A stretch of 7,108 nt of DNA from positions 1-7,108 of the forward strand of contig DJVL01000028.1 in NCBI GenBank assembly GCA_002440845.1. Direction: 5' to 3'. Below are positions 1-5,779 of the stretch, in pieces. Origin of the DNA: Patescibacteria group bacterium UBA6257. GTDB lineage: Bacteria > Patescibacteriota > Minisyncoccia > UBA6257. Each line of letters begins with the position of its first letter. The stretch's first letter is position 1. Both the position numbers and the translations under genes were made by a program. Under the pieces are notes generated by a model that had not been told where the DNA came from, made no database searches, and saw only the letters and a list, made by a program, of their open reading frames with translations.

Positions 1-1589
1 ATATTGGAATCTTTTAAATCCAGCCTTTGCGGATAAGAATTAACTTCCAAAGCGGTGCGGGTTTCTAAAGCGGCGTTTAAAACCTTTTCAAAATCAATCT
101 GATATTCATCGCGGCGCTGAATCAATCTGCCTGTCGGATGAGAAATAATTTTTACTAAAGGATTTTTCATTGCCCTAATCAGACGCTCATTCATTTTTTC
201 CTTGGGCATTTTCATTTGCGAATGAATGCCGGCTATCACATAGTCAAGCTTTGCCAAAATTTTTTCATCAATATCCAGCCGACCGTCTTCTAAGATATTT
301 GCTTCACAACCGTGGAGAACTCGGATCTTGCATTTGGCATCTTGCATCTTGCGATTTAATCGCTCTATTGCTTTGTGCTGTTCAAGAAGTTGATTTTCAT
401 CTAAACCATGCTCTATTTTTAAAAACTTTGTATGGTCAGAAATTCCAATATATTCATAACCCATTTCTTGAGCGGCTTTAGCCATTTCTTCCATGGAATC
501 TTCTCCCCCATCCCAATCAGAATGACAATGCAAATCTCCCTTAATTTCATTGTAGCCAATAAGCTTCGGCAATTGATTCTTTAAACCCGCTTCAATTTCT
601 CCGGTATTTTCCCGAAGTTCAGGCTCAATATAAGGCAAACCTATTATTTTATAAATTTCCTCTTCGGTTTTTTCAGCCACCCTCTTTTTCCCTTTGAACA
701 CTCCGTATTCATTTAATTTTAAACCTTTTTCTAAAGCCAACTTTCTAGTGATAATGTTATGCTCTTTAGAGCCAGTAAAATATTGCAAAGCCGAACCAGA
801 CTCATTGCTTGTAACCACCCTTAAATCAACGTCAATTCCTTCGTAGAAACGCACAGAGGATTTTTTTAAGCCATAATCCCAAATTTTAATCACCCCATCC
901 AAGCGGGTAAAAACATCCATTATTTTTTTATTCCCCTCTTTCGCCAAGGCTTCGGAAACCAAGGCCTTCTTTTTAATAGTGGCTAATAAGTCTATATCGC
1001 CAATGGTTTCTTTCATCCGGCGCAAAGAACCGGCAACCGAAACTTTCTCCACTTCTTTTAATGATTCAAGTTGGAAAACTATTTTATCGGCCAAACGCCA
1101 AGCTTCATCAAGAAAAAATCTTCCTTGAGATTTTTTAATAAAATTAATGGCTTCCAAGATATTTTTTTCGCTTTTTTCTCCAAAGTTAGGGAGTTTCCTG
1201 ATTTTACCTTTTAAAGCTGCCTGTTCCAACTGGGCTAAGTTTTTAATTTTTAAGTATTTATAAAGATCGCGAACCGCTTTTGGGCCTATGCCTTCAATGC
1301 TTGTTAATTCTTTTAAATTAACAGGAATTTTCTTTTTAAATTTTTCGTATTCTGAAATTTTCCCGGTTTTTAAATATTCTATGATTTTTTGAGCCATTCC
1401 TTTACCCACGCCGGGAATTTTTTCCAATCCCTCTTTTCCCTCTCTTCTATAAATATCCTCCGCGTCTTGATTTAAAGATTCCAAAAATAAGGCAGCTTTT
1501 CTGTAAGCCTGAGGTTTAAAAGGAATGTTTTCCATTTCCAGATAAAAAGCCAATTCATAAAAAATTCCCGCTAATTCTTGGTTCACCAT
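1..1589 (-). CDS. polX: DNA polymerase/3'-5' exonuclease PolX (family X, PHP domain), 3' end cut by window edge
   Basis: Family X DNA polymerase, expected to act in gap filling and base-excision repair, with a C-terminal PHP metal-dependent exonuclease. 529 residues are visible; the family is usually about 570, so roughly 40-45 residues, including the last PHP metal site, lie beyond position 1. Seen in order: helix-hairpin-helix motifs near residues 56-75 (IPGVGKGMAQKI) and 95-113 (IEGIGPKAV); the polymerase signature GSLRR at 187-191 followed by catalytic D198 and D200 (GDIDLL); a third carboxylate in DVDLR (D255); the PHP motif DLHCHS starting at D352; SDHTK; GIHS; and HPTGR. The start ATG (1587-1589) gives the usual N-terminus (MVNQELAGIF) but has no Shine-Dalgarno. 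It is divergent from the DUF502 gene across a 206-bp intergenic region. The identification is firm. Confidence 0.96.
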   Translation of the reverse strand, partial: MVNQELAGIFYELAFYLEMENIPFKPQAYRKAALFLESLNQDAEDIYRREGKEGLEKIPGVGKGMAQKIIEYLKTGKISEYEKFKKKIPVNLKELTSIEGIGPKAVRDLYKYLKIKNLAQLEQAALKGKIRKLPNFGEKSEKNILEAINFIKKSQGRFFLDEAWRLADKIVFQLESLKEVEKVSVAGSLRRMKETIGDIDLLATIKKKALVSEALAKEGNKKIMDVFTRLDGVIKIWDYGLKKSSVRFYEGIDVDLRVVTSNESGSALQYFTGSKEHNIITRKLALEKGLKLNEYGVFKGKKRVAEKTEEEIYKIIGLPYIEPELRENTGEIEAGLKNQLPKLIGYNEIKGDLHCHSDWDGGEDSMEEMAKAAQEMGYEYIGISDHTKFLKIEHGLDENQLLEQHKAIERLNRKMQDAKCKIRVLHGCEANILEDGRLDIDEKILAKLDYVIAGIHSQMKMPKEKMNERLIRAMKNPLVKIISHPTGRLIQRRDEYQIDFEKVLNAALETRTALEVNSYPQRLDLKDSN

Positions 1590-1691
1590 AAAAACAAATT
1601 TAATGGCAGTTAAAAAATATATTTGAATTTTTTGAAAAATATCTGAAAATTAAATAATTTTAACATTTTTTTTGGAAGAAAGAAACTTTGT

Positions 1692-1720
1692 TTGACAAAT
1701 AAATAATTTTTTATTATTAT
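1692..1720 (+). promoter_or_regulatory. Sigma70-type promoter of the DUF502 gene
   Basis: A perfect -35 TTGACA (1692-1697), a 17-bp spacer and a -10 TATTAT (1715-1720, one mismatch from TATAAT) predict a transcription start near 1727. That leaves a leader of about 69 nt before the ATG at 1796. The first transcribed bases include a small ACCC-GAAA-GGGT hairpin (1727-1738) with a GNRA-type tetraloop. No equally convincing promoter was seen for the divergent polX gene. Confidence 0.72.
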
Positions 1721-1749
1721 ATAGAAACCCGAAAGGGTATTTAGTGTTG

Positions 1750-1786
1750 TCCTTTAACAATAAAAAAATTTCTTGAGTTAAGGAGG
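1750..1786 (+). promoter_or_regulatory. Strong ribosome binding site, possibly masked by an upstream anti-SD
   Basis: AAGGAGG (1780-1786), 9 nt before the ATG at 1796, is the only full-strength Shine-Dalgarno in the window and fixes the start of the DUF502 gene. The segment 1750-1758 (TCCTTTAAC) can pair with 1777-1784 (GTTAAGGA), giving 8 base pairs with one bulged T and an 18-nt AU-rich loop. This would hide most of the ribosome binding site. The pairing is seen in the sequence; a regulatory role is inferred. Confidence 0.6.
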
Positions 1787-1795
1787 CAAAAAAAA

Positions 1796-2479
1796 ATGAG
1801 AGAAGAAACAATGGAGGAAGAGACAATGAAGGAAGAGGCAAAGAAAAAGGTAGAGAGTAATGTTTTCGGTAATAAAAAAATTATAAAAACCGGATTGATT
1901 ATTATTATCCCTGTAGCCGTTATTTTAGCAATGATTAGCGCCGGAATCAATGGAATTGTTTTTGTCTGGGGACCTATAAGCAATAAAATTTTGGCGAGTT
2001 TCGGCTTTAACCAACCTTATCCGTTTTTAGTATCATTGCTGTCATTGGGATTAACAATTGTTTTGTGCATAGGATTAAGCTTGGTTTATGCAAAACTTTC
2101 TTTTTTCAAAAAATTAATCAATAAAATCCCCGTAATTAATTGGTTTGGCGGCAACGGCAAAACTCCCAAAAACCTTTCAGAAAAACCCATAGCTTTAGTT
2201 GAATTATGGCAGGGAATTTATGAAATCGGAGTAATTGTGAATACCCAAATTGTTACCACTGAAAATGGTGAAAGAAAAGTCTGCTTTATGGTTTTTGTCC
2301 CCTCTTCGCCCACGCCTTTTACCGGGTGGGTAAGAATTGTAGAAAAAGATAAAGTTTTTATTCTGGAAAAAAATTATCAAGAAATCGTTAAAACAATCAT
2401 ATCATTTGGTCTTACCAATTTGGATCAAACAGGAATACAAATTTCTGAAAAATTCAAACCAGAAATTGAAAGCATCTAA
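1796..2479 (+). CDS. DUF502 family membrane protein
   Basis: Predicted inner-membrane protein of 227 residues with a DUF502 domain, the family that includes plant LIKE-COV proteins; its biochemical function is unknown. Seen: a charged N-terminal tail (residues 1-29) made of three five-residue repeats (EETME, EETMK, EEAKK); a long hydrophobic segment at about 31-58; a second at about 77-99; then a soluble C-terminal part. This part holds the family hallmark PSSPTPFTG (169-177) followed by a hydrophobic strand, and ISFGL (202-206) near the end. The start is set by AAGGAGG 9 nt upstream; ATGs at codons 6 and 11 are alternatives. It is a single-gene unit with its own promoter and a terminator beginning in the stop codon, and it is the only plus-strand protein gene here. 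The family assignment comes from recognising the motif and domain order. Confidence 0.85.
   Translation: MREETMEEETMKEEAKKKVESNVFGNKKIIKTGLIIIIPVAVILAMISAGINGIVFVWGPISNKILASFGFNQPYPFLVSLLSLGLTIVLCIGLSLVYAKLSFFKKLINKIPVINWFGGNGKTPKNLSEKPIALVELWQGIYEIGVIVNTQIVTTENGERKVCFMVFVPSSPTPFTGWVRIVEKDKVFILEKNYQEIVKTIISFGLTNLDQTGIQISEKFKPEIESI
1802..1846 (+). repeat. Three tandem copies of an in-frame 15-bp repeat
   Basis: Three consecutive 15-bp units at 1802-1816, 1817-1831 and 1832-1846 follow the pattern GAAGARRCAAWGRAR. They encode EETME, EETMK and EEAKK at the start of the DUF502 protein. The first two units each contain an ATG preceded by purine-rich sequence. Units 1 and 2 differ at two positions; unit 3 is more diverged. 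Confidence 0.8.
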
Positions 2480-2503
2480 AAGCCAGCCAAAAGCTGGCTT
2501 TTA
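2477..2503 (+). terminator. Intrinsic terminator of the DUF502 gene
   Basis: An 11-bp perfect stem (2477-2487 with 2493-2503, core AAAAGCCAGC/GCTGGCTTTT) encloses a CAAAA loop. The left arm begins with the TAA stop codon itself. Four T residues end the right arm, so the U-tract is short and lies inside the stem. Confidence 0.8.
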
Positions 2504-2518
2504 AAATTCTTCCCCAAG

Positions 2519-2527
2519 TTATCCACA
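2519..2527 (+). promoter_or_regulatory. Consensus DnaA box
   Basis: TTATCCACA is an exact match to the bacterial DnaA box consensus TTATNCACA. It ends 8 nt upstream of the -35 element at 2536, a position suited to a transcription regulator. No second full match was noticed on either strand, so this does not look like an origin. A 9-bp match can occur by chance, but the spacing to a perfect promoter makes it notable. Confidence 0.5.
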
Positions 2528-2535
2528 ATTTCTAT

Positions 2536-2563
2536 TTGACAGAGATTTTCTATGCGCTATAAT
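2536..2563 (+). promoter_or_regulatory. Perfect-consensus sigma70 promoter in a convergent intergenic gap
   Basis: TTGACA (2536-2541) and TATAAT (2558-2563) both match the consensus exactly and are separated by 16 bp. The predicted start is at about 2569-2571. No convincing protein gene lies downstream on this strand; the transcript would enter a hairpin at once. This is the best promoter sequence in the window. Confidence 0.8.
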
Positions 2564-2569
2564 AAAAAT

Positions 2570-2627
2570 GCTACCGTTAGATGATTTAAATAGCTTGCTA
2601 TTTATTTCTGAAAACGGTAGCATTTTT
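2570..2627 (+). ncRNA. Candidate self-terminating small RNA (~58 nt)
   Basis: From the predicted start, GCTACCGTT (2570-2578) pairs perfectly with AACGGTAGC (2613-2621), which is followed by ATTTTT. At the DNA level the inverted repeat extends to 15 bp (2564-2578 with 2613-2627). Inside it, TAAATAG (2587-2593) pairs with CTATTTA (2598-2604) around a CTTG tetraloop. The internal regions AGATGATT and TTTCTGAA lie between the two helices, with a possible AGA/TCT extension. The whole transcript would thus be one two-helix hairpin ending in a U-tract. It matches no RNA family I recognise. It could instead be a terminator accidentally abutting a promoter, or a leaderless 39-codon frame starting at the ATG at 2568; I judge the RNA reading more likely. 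Confidence 0.45.
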
Positions 2628-2639
2628 AAAAAACAAGAC

Positions 2640-2674
2640 AAAAAAGGCAAAAGGTGTTTCCTTTTGCCTTTTTT
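2640..2674. terminator. Bidirectional intrinsic terminator
   Basis: A 15-bp perfect stem (2640-2654 with 2660-2674, core GGCAAAAGG/CCTTTTGCC) has a TGTTT loop, with T runs on both strands. On the minus strand it ends the seven-gene operon, and the operon's last stop codon (2675-2673) overlaps the stem. On the plus strand it backs up the small RNA terminator. Confidence 0.88.
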
Positions 2675-3509
2675 ATTTCCCGAATAGAATTTCTGCTTCG
2701 TTTTTCAAATTAGTTATTATTTTTTCTTCTAAACCAAATTTTTTAGAGAAAACCGAAGGATCAATTTTCAATAAATCCTGAGCCAGCATTATTTTTTGAC
2801 GAGAAAATAACTCCACTAATTCTCCTTTTAAGGAAGGCAGAATGGTGATAGGATAAAATTTTTCCGATTCAATAACATATTCCAAGCCCCTATTTAAAGG
2901 ATATTTCCAACCCAGAAGATTGATTTTTACGCATTCGGCATATTTAATTACTTCCGAAGTAAACTTTGTGTTAGTAACAATCATCGGCCTGATCTTCAGA
3001 TTTTTTCCGAAAAAGCTGCCTGATTTTAAATCTAAAAATCGGGCATAGTGCGAAAGGGCAATTTTCAAATCAACCTTTGAACCCCGTAATTGATGAAATT
3101 TACATTCGCTGACAAAAATCTCTTTTCCTTTTTGGGCAAGAAAATCTATTTCATGAAAAACGCATTTCCCTAAAATCCTTTTATTTGTTTCTGTTTCAAA
3201 TCCTAATATCCTAAAAATTGCCGACACATATTTTTCAAAAGGAAAACCGCTGGGACCCAATTTTCTCATCGCCTCTTTGAGGGAAAAACGCATTCCTTCT
3301 CTTGGAAAATCTTTATAAAGCATTTTTTGAACCTTGTGAAAAATTTCATAGGTAGTAATCCCGTCATAAGCTTCTTTCTCTATTTCCCCGGCAATTTTTT
3401 TAGCTAACTCACTTTCTGCGCCTGCCCGCAAAGCGCTCAAATAAACTTTTTTAAAGGAAAATGGTTCTCTCTCTTTCTGGCTATTAACAACGAAAATTTG
3501 TTTTTTCAT
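2673..3509 (-). CDS. ATP-cone domain fused to Mrr-like restriction endonuclease domain
   Basis: Predicted nucleotide-sensing nuclease, 278 residues. Residues 1-85 resemble an ATP-cone, the allosteric ATP/dATP-binding module of ribonucleotide reductases and NrdR: an N-terminal strand, PFSFKKVYLSALRAGA (16-31), and a helical part containing TTYEIFHKVQKML (52-64). Residues 88-200 resemble a PD-(D/E)xK Mrr-type nuclease: FEKYVSAIFRILGFE (91-105), D122 in HEIDFLA, then E135-x-K137 in SECKF, and later IVTNTKF and an INLLGW segment. The C-terminal part (about 235-275) is helical and may be HhH-like. The catalytic residues look intact, so it is probably active on DNA. It is the last gene of the operon, 58 nt after its neighbour and without a Shine-Dalgarno. 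The biological role is unknown; defence, DNA repair or quality control linked to nucleotide levels are all possible. Confidence 0.82.
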   Translation of the reverse strand: MKKQIFVVNSQKEREPFSFKKVYLSALRAGAESELAKKIAGEIEKEAYDGITTYEIFHKVQKMLYKDFPREGMRFSLKEAMRKLGPSGFPFEKYVSAIFRILGFETETNKRILGKCVFHEIDFLAQKGKEIFVSECKFHQLRGSKVDLKIALSHYARFLDLKSGSFFGKNLKIRPMIVTNTKFTSEVIKYAECVKINLLGWKYPLNRGLEYVIESEKFYPITILPSLKGELVELFSRQKIMLAQDLLKIDPSVFSKKFGLEEKIITNLKNEAEILFGK

Positions 3510-3567
3510 TTTTTATAATTTTATCTTGTTTTAAAATTATTTTTAGAAATTAAGCCCTATAAAAAAT

Positions 3568-3888
3568 TCAGGAAACTTTACTGCCGGGCAAAACCTCCTT
3601 TTCTGGTGTTATTAAAATAGGCCCTTTTTCTGTGCCAACCGCCAAAACCATTCCTTCGCTCTCTAACCCCATTATTTGTCTTGACTCCAAATTAACCGCA
3701 ACTACCACTTCTTTGCCAATCAAGTTTTCTGGCGAATAGCTCTTGGCAATACCTGCTAAAATCCGGCGGACTTCTTCGCCCAAATCAATTTTCAAAACCA
3801 ATAATTTGTTGCTCCCGGCTAAAGCCGTTGCTTCTTTTATTTTTCCAATTTTTAATTCTATTTTCTTAAATTCTTCAAAATTGACCAT
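3568..3888 (-). CDS. Stand-alone tRNA-binding OB-fold protein (MetRS beta/C-terminal domain type)
   Basis: A 106-residue protein matching the tRNA-binding domain fused to the C-terminus of many methionyl-tRNA synthetases or found alone as a beta subunit (EMAP II/Arc1p-like OB fold). Seen: FKKIELKIGKI (7-17), SNKLLVLKIDLGEE (26-39), RRILAGIAKSY (41-51), then NLESRQIMGLESEGMVLA, which is the conserved core. The full domain is present with nothing missing. It probably binds tRNA and helps aminoacylation as a partner of a catalytic MetRS encoded elsewhere; no catalytic subunit is in the window. CsaA chaperones share the fold, but the GIAKSY and ESEGMVLA segments fit the MetRS type better. The ATG lies 4 nt after the upstream stop codon with no Shine-Dalgarno, suggesting translational coupling. 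The stop is TGA, whereas the others in this operon are TAA. Confidence 0.9.
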   Translation of the reverse strand: MVNFEEFKKIELKIGKIKEATALAGSNKLLVLKIDLGEEVRRILAGIAKSYSPENLIGKEVVVAVNLESRQIMGLESEGMVLAVGTEKGPILITPEKEVLPGSKVS

Positions 3889-3892
3889 AATT

Positions 3893-4669
3893 TTATTTTG
3901 TTATTGTCTCGTAACAAATATCAGAAACTTCCTTGCTGTACTTAAAATATTCGCCATTCCACTGATAGGCCTGACAAACCCATTGCCAATTTTCTTCGGC
4001 ATCCGACTCGCCGCTAATTTGGGCTAAACTTTTTTCCTCGGTCATTGTTTTAAAACTCAAAGAATGCCTTACTGACGCTCCTTCCTGAAAAATTGCCGGC
4101 ACAACCATATTTTTATAGTCTTCCAACATAGCCCAGTCAAGTTTATTATTATTATAAATAAAAACTCCTATCCCGCTGATATAAGCACCGGCTTCACCGG
4201 TATATAAAATTAACTCTTGTTTCCTATCTCCATTAAGATCTTCAAGGGAAATAAAATGAGGGTTAGAAATAAGACCCAAAATAAAACCCTTATCTTCGAC
4301 GCTTTTTCCTATATTGAGATAGCTTCTAACTTCCGGGTTTCCTGCTTCATCCGGCCCTATAACGAAAATAAAAGAATTTATAACTTCTCCTTCTTTTTCT
4401 GAAGCTAAAACGATTATTTCTTCTTTTCCATCATTATCCAGATCAGAAATCTTTTTTTCCGAAAAAAAATCAGTTTTATTGCCAAAATAAGAAGTCAATA
4501 AATTCTCCGGGTTTACTTTTTCCGGCTCCCATAAAAAGAAAGGAAGTTTTTCCTGATTTTCATCTTTTTCCTTCGTCGCGCCATTAAAAAAAATAAATAA
4601 AAACAAAGAAGCTAAAATAACAAAAGCTGTAATTAAATAAAAATTTTTCTTTTTGTCGTTATTATTCAT
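3893..4669 (-). CDS. Membrane-anchored extracytoplasmic protein with FG-GAP/VCBS-like calcium loops
   Basis: 258 residues. A lysine-rich N-terminus (6-8) precedes a single hydrophobic segment (about 10-29) without a lipobox cysteine, so an uncleaved anchor with an outside C-terminal domain is likely. Two acidic loops resemble calcium-binding FG-GAP/VCBS repeats: D76-x-D78-x-D80-G followed by KEEIIVL, and D144-x-N146-G-D148 followed by KQELILY. Such repeats come from beta-propeller-like proteins, but only two are clear here, so a full propeller is doubtful. C232 and C252 could form a disulfide outside the cell. No enzyme motif was recognised. It sits 16 nt after the metallopeptidase gene and 4 nt before the tRNA-binding gene. 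The function is unknown; binding or surface roles are guesses. Confidence 0.8.
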   Translation of the reverse strand: MNNNDKKKNFYLITAFVILASLFLFIFFNGATKEKDENQEKLPFFLWEPEKVNPENLLTSYFGNKTDFFSEKKISDLDNDGKEEIIVLASEKEGEVINSFIFVIGPDEAGNPEVRSYLNIGKSVEDKGFILGLISNPHFISLEDLNGDRKQELILYTGEAGAYISGIGVFIYNNNKLDWAMLEDYKNMVVPAIFQEGASVRHSLSFKTMTEEKSLAQISGESDAEENWQWVCQAYQWNGEYFKYSKEVSDICYETITK

Positions 4670-4685
4670 AATTTAAATTTTATCT

Positions 4686-5081
4686 TTAAAACTTATCTTT
4701 ATTAAATTGACTTTTTTTCTTACTTATCTCTCTGATTTCTTCTTCTCCCAAGCCAAAGTGATGAGCAATCTCGTGCCAAATAGTGTCATAAACAATTTTG
4801 ATGATTTTTTCCTCTTTGCCTTCGGAAAAAATTTCAATGTTTTTTTGAAAAAGCGATATTTTATCAGGCATAGCTTTATTATAAATTCCCCTTTTGGTTT
4901 GAGGGATGCCCTCATACAAACCCAGTAAACAATTACCATCTGTATAACCCAACTGGCGCTTTTGGAAATCGCTCGGTTCATCTTCTATGACAATTGCCAC
5001 ATTTTTCAATTTTTCTAAAAAATAAACCGGAAAGTTTTTTAGAGCCTCGTCTACTATTGTTTGAAATCTTTCTTTAGTCAT
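4686..5081 (-). CDS. Small zincin-like metallopeptidase family protein (HExxH)
   Basis: A 131-residue protein of the small bacterial zincin-like metallopeptidase family (formerly DUF1025). The N-terminal half (FQTIVDEALKNFP, then NVAIVIEDEP) is typical of the family. The catalytic motif is HEIAHHFGLGEE at 103-114: H103 and H107 as zinc ligands, E104 as general base, G110, and E113 or E114 as a possible third ligand, fitting HExxHxxGxx(D/E). There is no signal peptide or membrane segment, so a cytoplasmic location is expected. The physiological substrate of the family is not known. The length is close to the usual 110-140. It starts at ATG 5081 with no Shine-Dalgarno, 18 nt after the preceding gene in a co-directional cluster. 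Confidence 0.9.
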   Translation of the reverse strand: MTKERFQTIVDEALKNFPVYFLEKLKNVAIVIEDEPSDFQKRQLGYTDGNCLLGLYEGIPQTKRGIYNKAMPDKISLFQKNIEIFSEGKEEKIIKIVYDTIWHEIAHHFGLGEEEIREISKKKSQFNKDKF

Positions 5082-5099
5082 ACTGATGTTAATAAAATT

Positions 5100-5483
5100 T
5101 TATCGCTCAGACTTCGCCTTTGGGCTCGTTTTCTCAAGGGAAATCATTATTTCTTCAAAGATATCAGGCGGAATAGGAATTGGTTCTCCGGGCTTAGTTA
5201 TACCGGGATACTTCCAAGCGCTAATAATAATAATTTTTTTATTTTTCAACTTTTGACTTTTTATTTCGTACATCACCCAAATTTCATAAGGATGTTTTTT
5301 AGAGCCGGCTTTCTGCATTGCCGCAATGGTGTTGGGAGCAATGCCTGCTTCTATTCTTCCGGGATTCCTAATAATTCTTTTCACCCTGCTTTCAGAAAGG
5401 TTGTATTGGAGCAGTTTATTTTGGGCATGGTTTGTCCACGAAAAGAAACTGTCTTTTTTAACGCTAAGTAATTGCGGAGCCAT
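5100..5483 (-). CDS. Small DUF4258-like protein
   Basis: 127 residues from the ATG at 5483. A TTG at 5492 in the same frame would add three residues (MLR); the ATG is preferred because neither start has a Shine-Dalgarno and ATG is the stronger codon. The pattern WTNHAQNKL...LSESRVKRIIRNPGRIEAG (about 16-47), then a strand EIWVMYEI (67-74) and KIIIISAWKYPG (83-94), resembles DUF4258. That is a small alpha/beta family with a leading conserved His, distantly reminiscent of RelE/BrnT-type folds. H19 is the candidate conserved residue. No antitoxin-like partner lies next to it, and its neighbours are acyP and a metallopeptidase, so I do not call it a toxin. The C-terminal tail from about 95 is proline-rich (PGEPIPIPPD) then charged. 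The function is unknown. Confidence 0.72.
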   Translation of the reverse strand: MAPQLLSVKKDSFFSWTNHAQNKLLQYNLSESRVKRIIRNPGRIEAGIAPNTIAAMQKAGSKKHPYEIWVMYEIKSQKLKNKKIIIISAWKYPGITKPGEPIPIPPDIFEEIMISLEKTSPKAKSER

Positions 5484-5500
5484 TCTTAACAAATTATATG

Positions 5501-5764
5501 TTAAAATTTTATTTCAAACTCTCTTAGCTTTTCTTCTTTTTCTTCCATTGCTTCAATATTTTTTATTTTTTGATAAAAAAAATTTTTCAAATAATCTATT
5601 GCTTTTTCTATATTCTCCAAAGCGCCTTCATAAACTAAAATGACCCTACCGTCATTTTCGTTTTTTATCCAACCGGCTAAACCATACCTTAAAGCAAGTT
5701 TTTTCGCCTGATAACGAAAACCAACGCCTTGAACTTGACCGGAGAAAATAAATCTTTTTCTCAT
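5501..5764 (-). CDS. acyP: Acylphosphatase
   Basis: An 87-residue cytoplasmic enzyme hydrolysing acyl phosphates such as acetyl phosphate or carbamoyl phosphate. The signature SGQVQGVGFR is at 8-17 with catalytic R17 binding the phosphate, and GWIKNENDGRV (31-41) supplies the catalytic N35. The length is normal for the family (about 90), ending with the expected FEIKF strand. A weak purine-rich site (TAGGGG, about 7 nt before the ATG at 5764) may serve as ribosome binding site. It follows ychF after 15 nt and precedes the DUF4258-like gene after 17 nt, consistent with one transcript. Confidence 0.96.
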   Translation of the reverse strand: MRKRFIFSGQVQGVGFRYQAKKLALRYGLAGWIKNENDGRVILVYEGALENIEKAIDYLKNFFYQKIKNIEAMEEKEEKLREFEIKF

Positions 5765-5779
5765 AAACCCCTACTAAAA

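Noticed and set aside
251..481. 76-codon plus-strand frame
   Set aside because: Antisense to the PHP domain of polX, with no start signal.
2519..2527. Replication origin
   Set aside because: Only one DnaA box was found, with no box cluster, no dnaA or dnaN gene and no distinct unwinding region beside it.
2568..2687. 39-codon plus-strand frame starting at the ATG next to the perfect promoter
   Set aside because: It has no ribosome binding site, the ATG lies about at the transcription start, the frame runs through two terminator hairpins, and its second half is low-complexity Lys/Phe/Leu dictated by those hairpins. It is kept only as an alternative to the small RNA.
3743..4027. 94-codon plus-strand open frame
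   Set aside because: Antisense to the tRNA-binding gene and the end of the calcium-loop protein gene; no ribosome binding site.
4724..4981. 85-codon minus-strand frame inside the metallopeptidase gene
   Set aside because: A different frame of a gene whose HExxH product is clear; a shadow.
5092..5103. Palindrome ATAAAATTTTAT between the metallopeptidase and DUF4258-like genes
   Set aside because: A pure A/T palindrome in AT-rich sequence, overlapping a stop codon; expected by chance and lacking terminator form.
5061..5471. 136-codon plus-strand open frame opposite the DUF4258-like gene
   Set aside because: Antisense to a gene with recognisable family pattern; its product is unlike any family I know and is rich in Phe, as expected for the reverse of Lys/Glu-rich coding sequence.
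5100..5483. Toxin of a toxin-antitoxin pair
   Set aside because: The fold pattern is only distantly RelE/BrnT-like, and there is no small antitoxin-like gene adjacent; the neighbours are acyP and a metallopeptidase.
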